A stretch of DNA of 64,000 nt, taken from assembly GCF_004114425.1 (NCBI RefSeq), contig NZ_RDQF01000017.1:85400-149399 (forward strand). Direction: 5' to 3'. The position numbers and the translations under genes are program-made. The notes under the pieces were generated by a model. The model searched no databases, was not told the DNA's origin, and worked only from the letters and a program-made list of their open reading frames with translations. This document shows, one piece after another, positions 1 through 6,961 of this stretch. This stretch comes from Bradyrhizobium vignae. Its GTDB lineage: Bacteria > Pseudomonadota > Alphaproteobacteria > Rhizobiales > Xanthobacteraceae. Numbering within the stretch: the first letter of the stretch is position 1; the number at the start of each line of letters is the position of its first letter.

Positions 1-1
1 T

Positions 2-712
2 GCCGCCGGCGTCGACGAGGGCATGGACGGTGCCTCCACCCGTTTCGCCTTCAAGGTCCTGGCCGCGACCTTCAATCACGATCCGCAGGAGGTCGCCGCC
101 GACGCCGTGCACCTGATGTACGCGCTGGAACAGGCGATCCGCCGCGAGCAGCTTCCGGAGGAAACCGAGAAACGCTATCTCGAATTCATCAAGGCGGAGC
201 TGGCGCCGCGCTACGCCGAGTTCATCGGCAACGAGATCCAGAAGGCCTATCTGGAATCCTACTCGGATTATGGCCAGAACCTGTTCGACCGCTACGTCGA
301 CTATGCCGACGCCTGGATCGAGGACCAGGACTTCAAGGATCCCGACACCGGCCAGCTGCTTGATCGCGAGCTTTTGAACCAGGAGCTGACCAAGATCGAG
401 AAGCCGGCGGGTATCGCCAACCCCAAGGACTTCCGCAACGAGGTCGTCAAATTCTCGTTACGGTCGCGGGCCCAGAACGGCGGCAAGAATCCGACCTGGA
501 CCTCCTATGAGAAGATTCGCGATGTGATCGAAAAGCGGATATTCTCCCAGGTCGAGGACCTGCTTCCCGTCATCTCCTTCGGGTCGAAGAAGGACGGCGA
601 GACGGAGAAGAAGCACGGCGAGTTCGTCGCACGCATGGTGGAGCGCGGCTACACCGAGCGCCAGGTTCGCCGGCTCGTCGAATGGTACATGCGCGTGAAG
701 CAGGCCGGCTGA
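2..712 (+). CDS. prkA: PrkA-type serine protein kinase, C-terminal part (5' truncated by window edge)
   Basis: The open frame enters from the left edge in frame 2. An internal ATG at 23 is not a start, because the residues before it (AAGVDEG) continue the conserved block EGMDGASTRFAFK. About 236 C-terminal residues are visible; the family is usually about 640-650 residues, so the AAA-type N-terminal ATPase part lies outside. The visible part is helical and charged, as expected for the PrkA C-terminal domain. PrkA kinases (E. coli YeaG, Bacillus PrkA) act in the cytoplasm in stress and starvation responses. The gene is followed by yeaH and spoVR homologues in the same direction, the standard partner set, which makes the call firm. 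Confidence 0.9.
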   Translation, partial: AAGVDEGMDGASTRFAFKVLAATFNHDPQEVAADAVHLMYALEQAIRREQLPEETEKRYLEFIKAELAPRYAEFIGNEIQKAYLESYSDYGQNLFDRYVDYADAWIEDQDFKDPDTGQLLDRELLNQELTKIEKPAGIANPKDFRNEVVKFSLRSRAQNGGKNPTWTSYEKIRDVIEKRIFSQVEDLLPVISFGSKKDGETEKKHGEFVARMVERGYTERQVRRLVEWYMRVKQAG

Positions 713-736
713 GGCGGATGGGAGGCGGATGGTAAA

Positions 737-2020
737 GTGCCCATTCACATCATCGACAGGCGCCTGAATCCAGGCGGCAAGAGTCTTGAGAACCGCCAGC
801 GGTTCTTGCGTCGGGCCAAATCCCTGGTGCAGGGCGCCGTCAAGAAGACCTCGCAGGAACGCGACATCAAGGACGTCCTGGAGGGGGGTGAGGTCACGAT
901 CCCGCTCGACGGCATGCACGAGCCGCGCTTCCGCCGTGAAGGCGGAACGCGCGACATGGTGCTGCCCGGAAACAAGAAGTTCGTGGAGGGCGACTATCTC
1001 CAGCGCCAGGGCCAGGGCAGCGCCAAGGATTCCGGCCCCGGCGAAGGCGACAGCGAGGACGCCTTCCGCTTCGTGCTGAGCCGTGACGAGTTCGTCGATC
1101 TTTTCCTCGACGACCTCGAGCTGCCGGATCTCGCCAAGCGCAAGATCGCGCAGACCGAGAGCGAAGGCATCCAGCGCGCCGGCTACACCACGTCGGGCTC
1201 GCCCGCCAACATCTCGGTGAGCCGGACGGTGAAGCTCGCGCTGGCGCGCCGCATCGCGCTCCGGCGTCCCCGCAAGGAGGAGATCGAGGAACTGGAGGCG
1301 GCGATCGCTGCCTGCACCGACGAGGCCGAACGGGCGGAGCTGGTTGCCGAGCTCGAAAAGCTGGAGGCGAAGTCCAAGCGCATCCCCTTCATCGACCCGC
1401 TCGACATCCGCTACCGACGCTTCGAGACGGTGCCGAAGCCCGTCGCGCAGGCCGTGATGTTCTGCCTGATGGACGTTTCCGGCTCGATGTCCGAGCACAT
1501 GAAGGACCTGGCAAAGCGCTTCTACATGCTGCTCTACGTGTTCCTGAAGCGGCGCTACAAGCACGTCGAGATCGTCTTCATCCGCCACACCGACCGCGCC
1601 GAGGAGGTGGACGAGCAGACCTTCTTCTACGGTCCGGCCTCGGGCGGCACGCTGGTCTCGAGCGCGCTGCAGGCGATGCACGAGATCGTGCGCGAGCGCT
1701 TCAACCCGTCGGACTGGAACATCTACGCCGCGCAGGCCTCCGATGGCGACAATTCCTATTCCGACGGCGAGCTCACGGGGCTGCTGCTGACCGACAAGAT
1801 CCTGCCGGTCTGCCAGTTCTTTGCCTATCTCGAGGTCGGTGAATCCGGCGGCAGCGCCTTCGATCTCTCCGACTCCTCGCTCTGGGCCCTCTATGAGCGC
1901 CTGCGCAACAGCGGCGCGCCGCTCTCGATGCGCAAGGTCTCGGAGCGCAGCGAGATCTTTCCGGTGTTCCACGATCTGTTCCAGCGCCGCGAAACTGCCC
2001 AGGAGAAGACCGCTCCATGA
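737..2020 (+). CDS. yeaH: YeaH/YhbH family protein (DUF444, von Willebrand A-like)
   Basis: This is a 427-residue cytoplasmic protein, the usual length for DUF444. The start is GTG at 737, with GGAGG at 721-725 as ribosome binding site. The N-terminus MPIHIIDRRLNPGGKSLENR is typical of the family. A MIDAS-like DVSGS motif begins near residue 246, indicating a von Willebrand A-type metal-ion site, and a long charged helical stretch precedes it. The gene lies 24 bp after prkA and its stop overlaps the spoVR start in an ATGA, so the three are probably one transcript. In enterobacteria yeaG and yeaH are co-regulated stress genes; the molecular role of YeaH is unknown. Confidence 0.9.
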   Translation: MPIHIIDRRLNPGGKSLENRQRFLRRAKSLVQGAVKKTSQERDIKDVLEGGEVTIPLDGMHEPRFRREGGTRDMVLPGNKKFVEGDYLQRQGQGSAKDSGPGEGDSEDAFRFVLSRDEFVDLFLDDLELPDLAKRKIAQTESEGIQRAGYTTSGSPANISVSRTVKLALARRIALRRPRKEEIEELEAAIAACTDEAERAELVAELEKLEAKSKRIPFIDPLDIRYRRFETVPKPVAQAVMFCLMDVSGSMSEHMKDLAKRFYMLLYVFLKRRYKHVEIVFIRHTDRAEEVDEQTFFYGPASGGTLVSSALQAMHEIVRERFNPSDWNIYAAQASDGDNSYSDGELTGLLLTDKILPVCQFFAYLEVGESGGSAFDLSDSSLWALYERLRNSGAPLSMRKVSERSEIFPVFHDLFQRRETAQEKTAP

Positions 2021-3555
2021 CGGAACGTTTGTTCGAAGGCGCCGATTGGGATTTTCACACCTTGCAGCGCATCACCGATGCCTGCGAGCAGGTGGCGTTG
2101 AAGGATCTCGGGCTCGACGTCTATCCGAACCAGATCGAGGTCATCACGGCCGAGCAGATGCTGGACGCCTATTCGTCGGTCGGCATGCCCCTGTTCTACA
2201 AGCACTGGTCGTTCGGCAAGCACTTTGCGTTCCACGAGGCGTCCTACCGCAAGGGCCTGATGGGGCTCGCCTATGAGATCGTGATCAACTCCTCGCCCTG
2301 CATCTCCTATCTGATGGAGGAAAACACGGCGACGATGCAGACGCTGGTGATCGCGCACGCCGCCTTCGGCCACAACCACTTCTTCAAGAACAATTATCTG
2401 TTCAAGCAGTGGACCGATGCCGACGGCATCCTGGACTATCTCGACTTCGCCAAGAACTACGTCATGCAATGCGAGGATCGCTACGGCCGCATCGAGGTCG
2501 AGCGCACGCTCGATGCCGCGCATGCGCTGATGTCGCACGGCATCGACCGCTATCCCGGCAAGAAGAAGCTCGATCTGCGCGCCGAGGAGAAGCGGGCAGG
2601 GCGCCGCCGCCAGCACGAGGAGGAGGTCTTCAACGATCTCTGGCGCACGGTCCCGAAGGGCGCGGCCAAGAGCCGGTCCGCGCTCAGCATCGAGCGCCGC
2701 CGCAAGCTGCTCGGCCTGCCGCAGGAGAATTTGCTCTATTTCCTGGAGAAGAGCGCGCCGCGGCTGGCGCCCTGGCAGCGCGAGCTGCTCCGCATCGTCC
2801 GCCACATCGCGCAATATTTCTATCCGCAGAGCCAGACCAAGGTGATGAACGAGGGGACGGCGACCTACGTCCACTATCGCATCATGACCAAGCTGCATGA
2901 GCAGGGTCGCATCAGCGACGGCAACTTCCTCGAATTCCTGGGATCGCACACCAACGTCGTGTTCCAGCCCGAATTCGACGACCCCCGCTTCTCCGGCTTC
3001 AACCCTTACGCGCTCGGCTTTGCCGTGATGCAGGACATCGAGCGCATCGTCACCAAGCCGGAGGATGAGGACCGCGAATGGTTCCCCGACATCGCCGGCA
3101 AGGGCGACGTCATGGGCGTGCTGCGCGACGTCTGGGCCAACTACCGCGACGAGAGCTTCATCGGCCAGTTCCTGAGCCCCAGATTGATGCGGCACTTCCG
3201 CATGTTCCATCTGCACGACGATCCCGAGGAGCGCGCCGGCATCCGCGTCGATGCCATCCATGACGAGCGCGGTTTCCGCCGCGTGCGCCGCGAGCTGGCG
3301 CGGCAGCACGACGTCGGCTTCATCGATGCCAACATCGAGGTGGTCGATGTCGATCTCTCCGGCGACCGCCGCCTGATCCTGCATCACCACGTCATCAAGG
3401 GCTCGCAGCTCAACGAGACCGATGCCAAGCGGGTGCTCCAGCATCTCGCCGACCTCTGGACCTACGACGTCGCGCTGATCGAGGTCGATGCCAAAGACAA
3501 GGTCCTGCGCGAATATGTCGTGAGCCCGCGCCCGATCCCGGCGGCGGTGGCCTGA
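2017..3555 (+). CDS. spoVR: SpoVR family protein (YcgB-like)
   Basis: A 512-residue protein of normal family length. It starts at an ATG overlapping the yeaH stop (ATGA), with AGGAGA just upstream. Near the N-terminus it carries the family-typical stretch around PLFYKHWSFGKHFAFHE, and further on HAAFGHNHFFKNNYLF and NEGTATYVHYRI. The family was named from Bacillus stage V sporulation protein R, but proteobacterial members occur in non-sporulating bacteria next to prkA and yeaH, with no known biochemical activity. The His- and Glu-rich conserved blocks suggest a metal site (inference). It is the last gene of the stress operon and is followed by a strong palindrome. Confidence 0.9.
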   Translation: MTERLFEGADWDFHTLQRITDACEQVALKDLGLDVYPNQIEVITAEQMLDAYSSVGMPLFYKHWSFGKHFAFHEASYRKGLMGLAYEIVINSSPCISYLMEENTATMQTLVIAHAAFGHNHFFKNNYLFKQWTDADGILDYLDFAKNYVMQCEDRYGRIEVERTLDAAHALMSHGIDRYPGKKKLDLRAEEKRAGRRRQHEEEVFNDLWRTVPKGAAKSRSALSIERRRKLLGLPQENLLYFLEKSAPRLAPWQRELLRIVRHIAQYFYPQSQTKVMNEGTATYVHYRIMTKLHEQGRISDGNFLEFLGSHTNVVFQPEFDDPRFSGFNPYALGFAVMQDIERIVTKPEDEDREWFPDIAGKGDVMGVLRDVWANYRDESFIGQFLSPRLMRHFRMFHLHDDPEERAGIRVDAIHDERGFRRVRRELARQHDVGFIDANIEVVDVDLSGDRRLILHHHVIKGSQLNETDAKRVLQHLADLWTYDVALIEVDAKDKVLREYVVSPRPIPAAVA

Positions 3556-3564
3556 GGCGAGCGG

Positions 3565-3615
3565 CTAAAGCATGATCCGGAAAACCGCTTCGCACTTTTC
3601 CGGATCATGCTTTAG
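3565..3615. terminator. 20-bp perfect inverted repeat, probable bidirectional terminator
   Basis: The left arm at 3565-3584 (CTAAAGCATGATCCGGAAAA) is exactly complementary to the right arm at 3596-3615, with an 11-base loop. The arm ends in AAAA on one side and TTTT on the other. It lies between the convergent spoVR and DUF1801 genes, and its right arm contains the TAA stop codon of the DUF1801 gene (3612-3614). A bidirectional terminator, a dispersed REP-type palindrome, or both would fit. Confidence 0.7.
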
Positions 3616-4061
3616 ACCGATCGCTTCTTCGCCGGCTTCTTCTTTGCCTTCGACGCATTCAGCTGCACCGCCGCGCGGATCAGCGTCTTCAACGCCTTCT
3701 CGTCGATCTCTACGCCCTCGCGAATATCGATCGCGCGCCGCACATTGCCCTCGAGACTGGAGTTGAACAGGCCCGCGGGATCCTCCAGCGCCGCGCCCTT
3801 CGCGAAGGTCAGCTTCACCACGTTCTTGTAGGTTTCGCCGGTGCAGATGATGCCGTCGTGCTCCCAAACGGGAACGCCGCGCCATTTCCACGCCTCGACG
3901 ATGTCGGGGTCCGCCTGCTTGATCAGACCGCGGATCCGCGCGAGCATCTCGCCGCGCCAGTCGCCGAGCTCCTTAATCCTGCCGTCGATCAGTTTCGAGG
4001 GCGAAGGTTCATTCGTTTCTTTCACGCGTACCTTTTTCGATGTCATGGCCTTCTGCATCAT
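3612..4061 (-). CDS. DUF1801 (YdhG-like) domain protein
   Basis: About 149 residues if translation starts at the first of two adjacent ATGs at 4061, preceded by GAGGCAGG. A longer frame reaching 4094 would overlap the upstream small gene and is less likely. The sequence shows the DUF1801 pattern: an N-terminal helix with WRGEMLARIRGLIKQADPDI, then EAWKWRGVPVWEHDGIICTG, KLTFAKGAAL and a lysine-rich tail. DUF1801 proteins are small soluble proteins of unknown function, often found beside SRPBCC and ArsR genes, as here. It is the last gene of a four-gene leftward set. The function is unknown. Confidence 0.8.
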   Translation of the reverse strand: MMQKAMTSKKVRVKETNEPSPSKLIDGRIKELGDWRGEMLARIRGLIKQADPDIVEAWKWRGVPVWEHDGIICTGETYKNVVKLTFAKGAALEDPAGLFNSSLEGNVRRAIDIREGVEIDEKALKTLIRAAVQLNASKAKKKPAKKRSV

Positions 4062-4071
4062 CCTGCCTCGT

Positions 4072-4275
4072 TCACGCGTTGCCGCGGCTGACATGGGGCA
4101 ACGCGAACAGATAGAGCCCGGTCGCGAGCAGCGGGATGAGCGGCACGAGCGCCAGGACGCCGATCCACACGGCCTGGAGCTGCATGGTCATCGCCACGAT
4201 GTTGGCGATGACCGCGAGCGTGAACGCCATCGACAGCCAGCGATGAATCTGCCGAATCCACATTTGGGTGCTCAT
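4072..4275 (-). CDS. Small membrane protein (67 aa)
   Basis: A 67-residue protein with two predicted membrane segments: one around residues 14-34 (AFTLAVIANIVAMTMQ) and one around 37-57 (IGVLALVPLIPLLATGLYLF). The N-terminus MSTQMWIRQIHRWLS is amphipathic. GAGGAGGTCTC lies just upstream of the ATG. It sits between the SRPBCC gene (42 bp upstream) and the DUF1801 gene (10 bp downstream) on the same strand, so it is probably co-transcribed and under the same ArsR regulator. I recognise no named family; its role is unknown. Confidence 0.7.
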   Translation of the reverse strand: MSTQMWIRQIHRWLSMAFTLAVIANIVAMTMQLQAVWIGVLALVPLIPLLATGLYLFALPHVSRGNA

Positions 4276-4317
4276 TGAGACCTCCTCCGAGATTGATCGA
4301 AATGGACGCCGGCGGAG

Positions 4318-4746
4318 CTAGCCTGCCCGCGCCAGTACTTCGTCCAGCTTGGCCAAAAACTGCTTCCAGCCGGCATGCGCGCCGCCAAAGGCCTGCTTCT
4401 GCGTCGGGCGGAAGCCCGCCTGCTCGACGCGCAGGCGCGTGCCCGCGCCCGTCGGTGTCAGCGTGAAGGTCACCACGCTCTTGAGATCGAAGGCGGCGTC
4501 CTCATGCGAGAAATTCCAGGTGTAGGCCAGCGTCTTCTGCGGCTCGATGGTGAGCACCTCGCAGTCCAGCACGCCGCCCCATTCGCCGCGCAGGTTGAAG
4601 CGATGACCGACGACGGGCTTGAAGTCGTTCTTCATCAGCCATTCCTCGATCAGATGTGGCTGCGTCAGTGCGCGCCACAGCCGCTCCACTGGGGCGGCAA
4701 ATTCGCGCTCGAGGACGACGGAGCGTGTCTCGGCAGGTTCGTTCAT
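4318..4746 (-). CDS. SRPBCC/AHSA1-type domain protein
   Basis: A 142-residue START-like (SRPBCC, Aha1/CalC type) protein. The N-terminal pattern of charged beta strand then FAAPVERLWRALTQPHLIEEW, followed by GEWGGVLDCEVLTIEPQKTL, YTWNF and a C-terminal GGAHAGWKQFLAKLDEVL helix, is diagnostic. The fold makes a hydrophobic ligand pocket; the ligand is unknown. Its ATG overlaps the stop of the arsR gene (ATGA), so translation is coupled. ArsR-SRPBCC pairs are very common, and the regulator is usually assumed to control the SRPBCC gene. Confidence 0.88.
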   Translation of the reverse strand: MNEPAETRSVVLEREFAAPVERLWRALTQPHLIEEWLMKNDFKPVVGHRFNLRGEWGGVLDCEVLTIEPQKTLAYTWNFSHEDAAFDLKSVVTFTLTPTGAGTRLRVEQAGFRPTQKQAFGGAHAGWKQFLAKLDEVLARAG

Positions 4747-5066
4747 TGGTCCATCCTCTTCAGGAGATCGTCGAGGGCGTCGAGCCGCCTCTGCCAGAAG
4801 CCGGTCATCTGGCTAGTCCAGTCGACCAGCGGGTTGAGCGCGCCGGGCTGCGCGCTGTAGTGCGTCTGTCGTCCTTCATGGCGGTCGCGCACCAGCCCAG
4901 CCTGCTTGAGCGCGCCGAGATGTTTCGAGACCGCCGGCTGGGACACACCGGATCGCGCGGTCAGCGCCCCGACGGTCTGCTCGCCCTCGCGGCACAGCCG
5001 CTCGAAGATCGCCCGCCGGGTCGGGTCGGCAAGCGTCCTGAACAGGAGATCGTGCGCGGCGGACAT
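4743..5066 (-). CDS. ArsR-family winged-helix repressor
   Basis: 107 residues, normal for the family. It has the ArsR winged helix: LFRTLADPTRRAIFERLCREGE, then the recognition region SGVSQPAVSKHLGALKQAGL and the wing DRHEGRQTHYS. No cysteine pair typical of metal-sensing ArsR/SmtB proteins is present, so metal sensing is unlikely; it belongs to the SdpR-like group usually paired with SRPBCC proteins. The two palindromes at 5076-5118 directly upstream are good candidates for its own operator, implying autoregulation of the four-gene operon. Confidence 0.88.
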   Translation of the reverse strand: MSAAHDLLFRTLADPTRRAIFERLCREGEQTVGALTARSGVSQPAVSKHLGALKQAGLVRDRHEGRQTHYSAQPGALNPLVDWTSQMTGFWQRRLDALDDLLKRMDQ

Positions 5067-5075
5067 GCGAGATCC

Positions 5076-5118
5076 ATAACCGGGAAGTTATGGGTTTGGT
5101 CTATAACCGTGGAGTTAT
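5076..5118. promoter_or_regulatory. Two ATAAC-N6-GTTAT palindromes, probable ArsR operators
   Basis: Site 1 spans 5076-5091 and site 2 spans 5103-5118. Both have the form ATAAC, six bases, GTTAT, and the flanks (ATAACCG, GTTATGG) also match between sites. Centres are 27 bp apart. Site 1 lies 10 bp in front of the arsR ATG. Paired near-identical dyads in the leader of an arsR gene are the arrangement expected for autorepression (inference). Confidence 0.65.
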
Positions 5119-5170
5119 GGGTAAGTCAAGCGGGGTGGTGATGAGGCGAGAGGGCGCCACGTACTCCGCT

Positions 5171-5290
5171 GTCATTGCGAGGAGCCCTTGCGACGAAGCA
5201 TCCAGATTGTCTCGGCGCAGGGATTCTGGATTGCTTCGCGGAGCCTGTCATCTGGCCGCGCTTCGCGCGGACCCGTTGGCTCGCAATGAC
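5171..5290. repeat. Intergenic repeat family A, copy 1 (long variant)
   Basis: Ends are GTCATTGCGAGGAGC and GGCTCGCAATGAC, with an inner TCTGGATTGCTTCGCGGAG. Compared with the short copies it carries an extra block with CCGCGCTTCGCGCGG. Its right half is almost the exact complement of the repeat at 19772-19839. Confidence 0.85.
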
Positions 5291-5318
5291 GGTGGATGAG
5301 GTGACGCCTTCCACAACG

Positions 5319-5789
5319 CTACGGCCGCGAATACAGATACCCCTGCGACTGCAGCTCGGCCATCCGCACTACGCCGCCCTTCTCGGCGCTGACGAAGCCC
5401 GGCAGCAGCTCGTTGAGCGTAACGTTCTGCGCCTTCATCGTGTTGCCGCAGGCGGCAAGCTCGACGCCATCTTTGGAGAAATCGCCGACGCGTTTGCTGA
5501 CCTCGGGGTTGGCCTGCGCCGAGTGAAACGCCCTCAGCGCCGGGCCATGGATCACCAGCGCGATCGTCACATGCTCGGGCCCGCCGACGCCGTCGATGTG
5601 GTTCTGGATATTGCCGAGCACGAAATTGACCTTCTCGGCATCGCTGAGATGATAGACGACCTTCAGCTTGCTCGCGCCCGCTTCGGTCGCGGCTTTCGCA
5701 CTGGAGGCGCCAAGTGCGGCGCCAAGTGCCGCGCCAAGCGCCGCGCCCAAGGTCGAGACGGCGCTCCACAACATGTTCCGCCGGTTCAT
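5319..5789 (-). CDS. Exported DsrE/DsrF-like protein
   Basis: 156 residues from the ATG at 5789 (GAAGGAGATCGCC upstream); the open frame extends further upstream, but without a good start. The N-terminus MNRRNMLWS resembles a weak twin-arginine motif and is followed by a GAALGAALGAALGA stretch and a likely cleavage after SAKA. The mature part has the DsrE-like pattern: KVVYHLSDAEKVNFVLGNIQNH, ALVIHGPALRAF and VELAACGNTM with the conserved cysteine. Periplasmic DsrE-like proteins are linked to sulfur-compound metabolism, but no sulfur genes are adjacent. The hydrophobic stretch is encoded by 12-bp tandem repeats (5706-5753). Confidence 0.75.
   Translation of the reverse strand: MNRRNMLWSAVSTLGAALGAALGAALGASSAKAATEAGASKLKVVYHLSDAEKVNFVLGNIQNHIDGVGGPEHVTIALVIHGPALRAFHSAQANPEVSKRVGDFSKDGVELAACGNTMKAQNVTLNELLPGFVSAEKGGVVRMAELQSQGYLYSRP
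5706..5753. repeat. 12-bp tandem repeat inside a signal-peptide region
   Basis: Units GGCGCCAAGTGC at 5706-5717 and 5718-5729 are identical. The unit at 5730-5741 differs at two bases and the next is degenerate. On the coding (minus) strand they encode successive GAAL units of the DsrE-like protein. A change in copy number would keep the reading frame and alter the length of the hydrophobic region. Confidence 0.7.
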
Positions 5790-5827
5790 GGCGATCTCCT
5801 TCGGCTGACTGAGCCCGGCGACAGATA

Positions 5828-6451
5828 TCACTTGTGGCGCAGTGCGGCGAGCTCCTTGCGATCGGTCACCAGCGAAGCGCATTCGCTGGTATCGGTGCGG
5901 TCGAGGCGGAAAATCTTGTCGTCGGCGCCGGCGACCAGCGATCGCTCGGCCTCGTCGTCCGGCTTGTTGTTCTGCCAGACCCTGATCTGCTCGAGGCGGA
6001 TGATCGCGGATTTGTTGTCCTTGGACAGCGCCACTTCGATGCCGCCGCCTTCGCAGTCGACGCCGCAGCCCATGCGGACCTCGTCCCCCTGGCTGAGAAG
6101 GACGGCATGGCTGCCGCACGAGCCGCTGGAGTCGAAATCGCCGGAGCGGTGCCGATAGCGGAAGCCCAAGCGGAAGGAATTGTGCAGCTGCTTGTCCTCC
6201 TTGTCGGTTTCCGCCGAGATCAGCAGCTTCATGGATGCCACCTTCTGCTTGGGATGCCGCGCCAGGTGTTCGGCATCGTAGCGGCGGACGAAGCAGGCGT
6301 AGGACTTGTCGGCGGGTGTCCCCGCATAGAGCCGCGCATTGAAGGCGTCGGCTTCGGCCTTTGTGGTCTCCCGGACCTTGTCGGCCTCGTCGGCGTGAGC
6401 GACGCCGACGAAGGCGGCAAGGACGAGCGGCAGGAAAAGAGCAAGCTTCAT
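5828..6451 (-). CDS. Exported protein of unknown function
   Basis: 207 residues from the ATG at 6451, the start that puts a clean signal peptide first (MKLALFLPLVLAAFVGVAHA, cleavage after AHA). The mature protein has about six cysteines, including GSCGSH and MGCGVDCEGGG, and a run predicted to be mostly beta. The spacing suggests disulfides in the periplasm. It does not match a family I know. It lies upstream of the DsrE-like gene on the same strand (38 bp gap), so the two exported proteins may be co-expressed. Confidence 0.65.
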   Translation of the reverse strand: MKLALFLPLVLAAFVGVAHADEADKVRETTKAEADAFNARLYAGTPADKSYACFVRRYDAEHLARHPKQKVASMKLLISAETDKEDKQLHNSFRLGFRYRHRSGDFDSSGSCGSHAVLLSQGDEVRMGCGVDCEGGGIEVALSKDNKSAIIRLEQIRVWQNNKPDDEAERSLVAGADDKIFRLDRTDTSECASLVTDRKELAALRHK

Positions 6452-6961
6452 GATCGCACCCAGCGTGTGAACCGTCGTCAATCCGCAACGAGCAGGCGGG
6501 AGCCGACTGGCGGTTAGTCGCAGGCGGCGAGCGGCGCGTTCAAGCGCTTCTGGCGCACGCTCTGGATGCTGCTCTTCTCCAGGGCGCCGGTCGTGTTCAT
6601 CACTCGGGTCGGCATTCGCGACACTGGGATCGCCGATGACACCATGGCCTGGAGATCCGTCCGCGACCTATCGGCCCGGCAATTTCGCGTCCAGGGCGCA
6701 GCCGAGGCGGTGGCCGCATGCGTGGCGCGTTCAGCTCGCACACGCGCGCAGAGCGGAGCGGGCAGCGCGGTTCCATGCACCGCCTTAGTCGAGCGTAAGG
6801 CCGCAAAGGTTCAATCGAGGTGGGCCCTTCGCCCCTAGGGAACTCGATGTCGCGCAGCCTTCGACATTGTTCCCATTCGGCGATGTGATAGCCTTCACAG
6901 GCGATTGCTCTTGGCAGTCGTAGAGTGGGACCGCCTCTTGTCTTGTGTGGAGTCCCCCCGC
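6452..6961. other. Non-coding gap of about 510 bp between divergent genes
   Basis: Separates the leftward exported-protein gene from the rightward cyclase gene. Short open frames on both strands (about 90 codons) have no recognisable protein features or ribosome binding sites. The part after about 6840 is less GC-rich and should hold the cyclase promoter. I see no repeat or RNA structure I can support. Confidence 0.5.

Noticed and set aside
458..1972. Long open frame of about 504 codons on the minus strand over yeaH
   Set aside because: It mirrors the codon-position GC bias of the real gene; the translation is Arg/Leu/Ala/His-rich with no domain and the plus-strand gene is certain.
1891..3444. 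Long minus-strand open frame of about 517 codons over spoVR
   Set aside because: Same GC-bias shadow; low-complexity translation and no ribosome binding site.
6514..6838. Two overlapping small open frames (88 and 90 codons) on opposite strands
   Set aside because: Neither has a ribosome binding site or a recognisable fold, and each overlaps the other completely.
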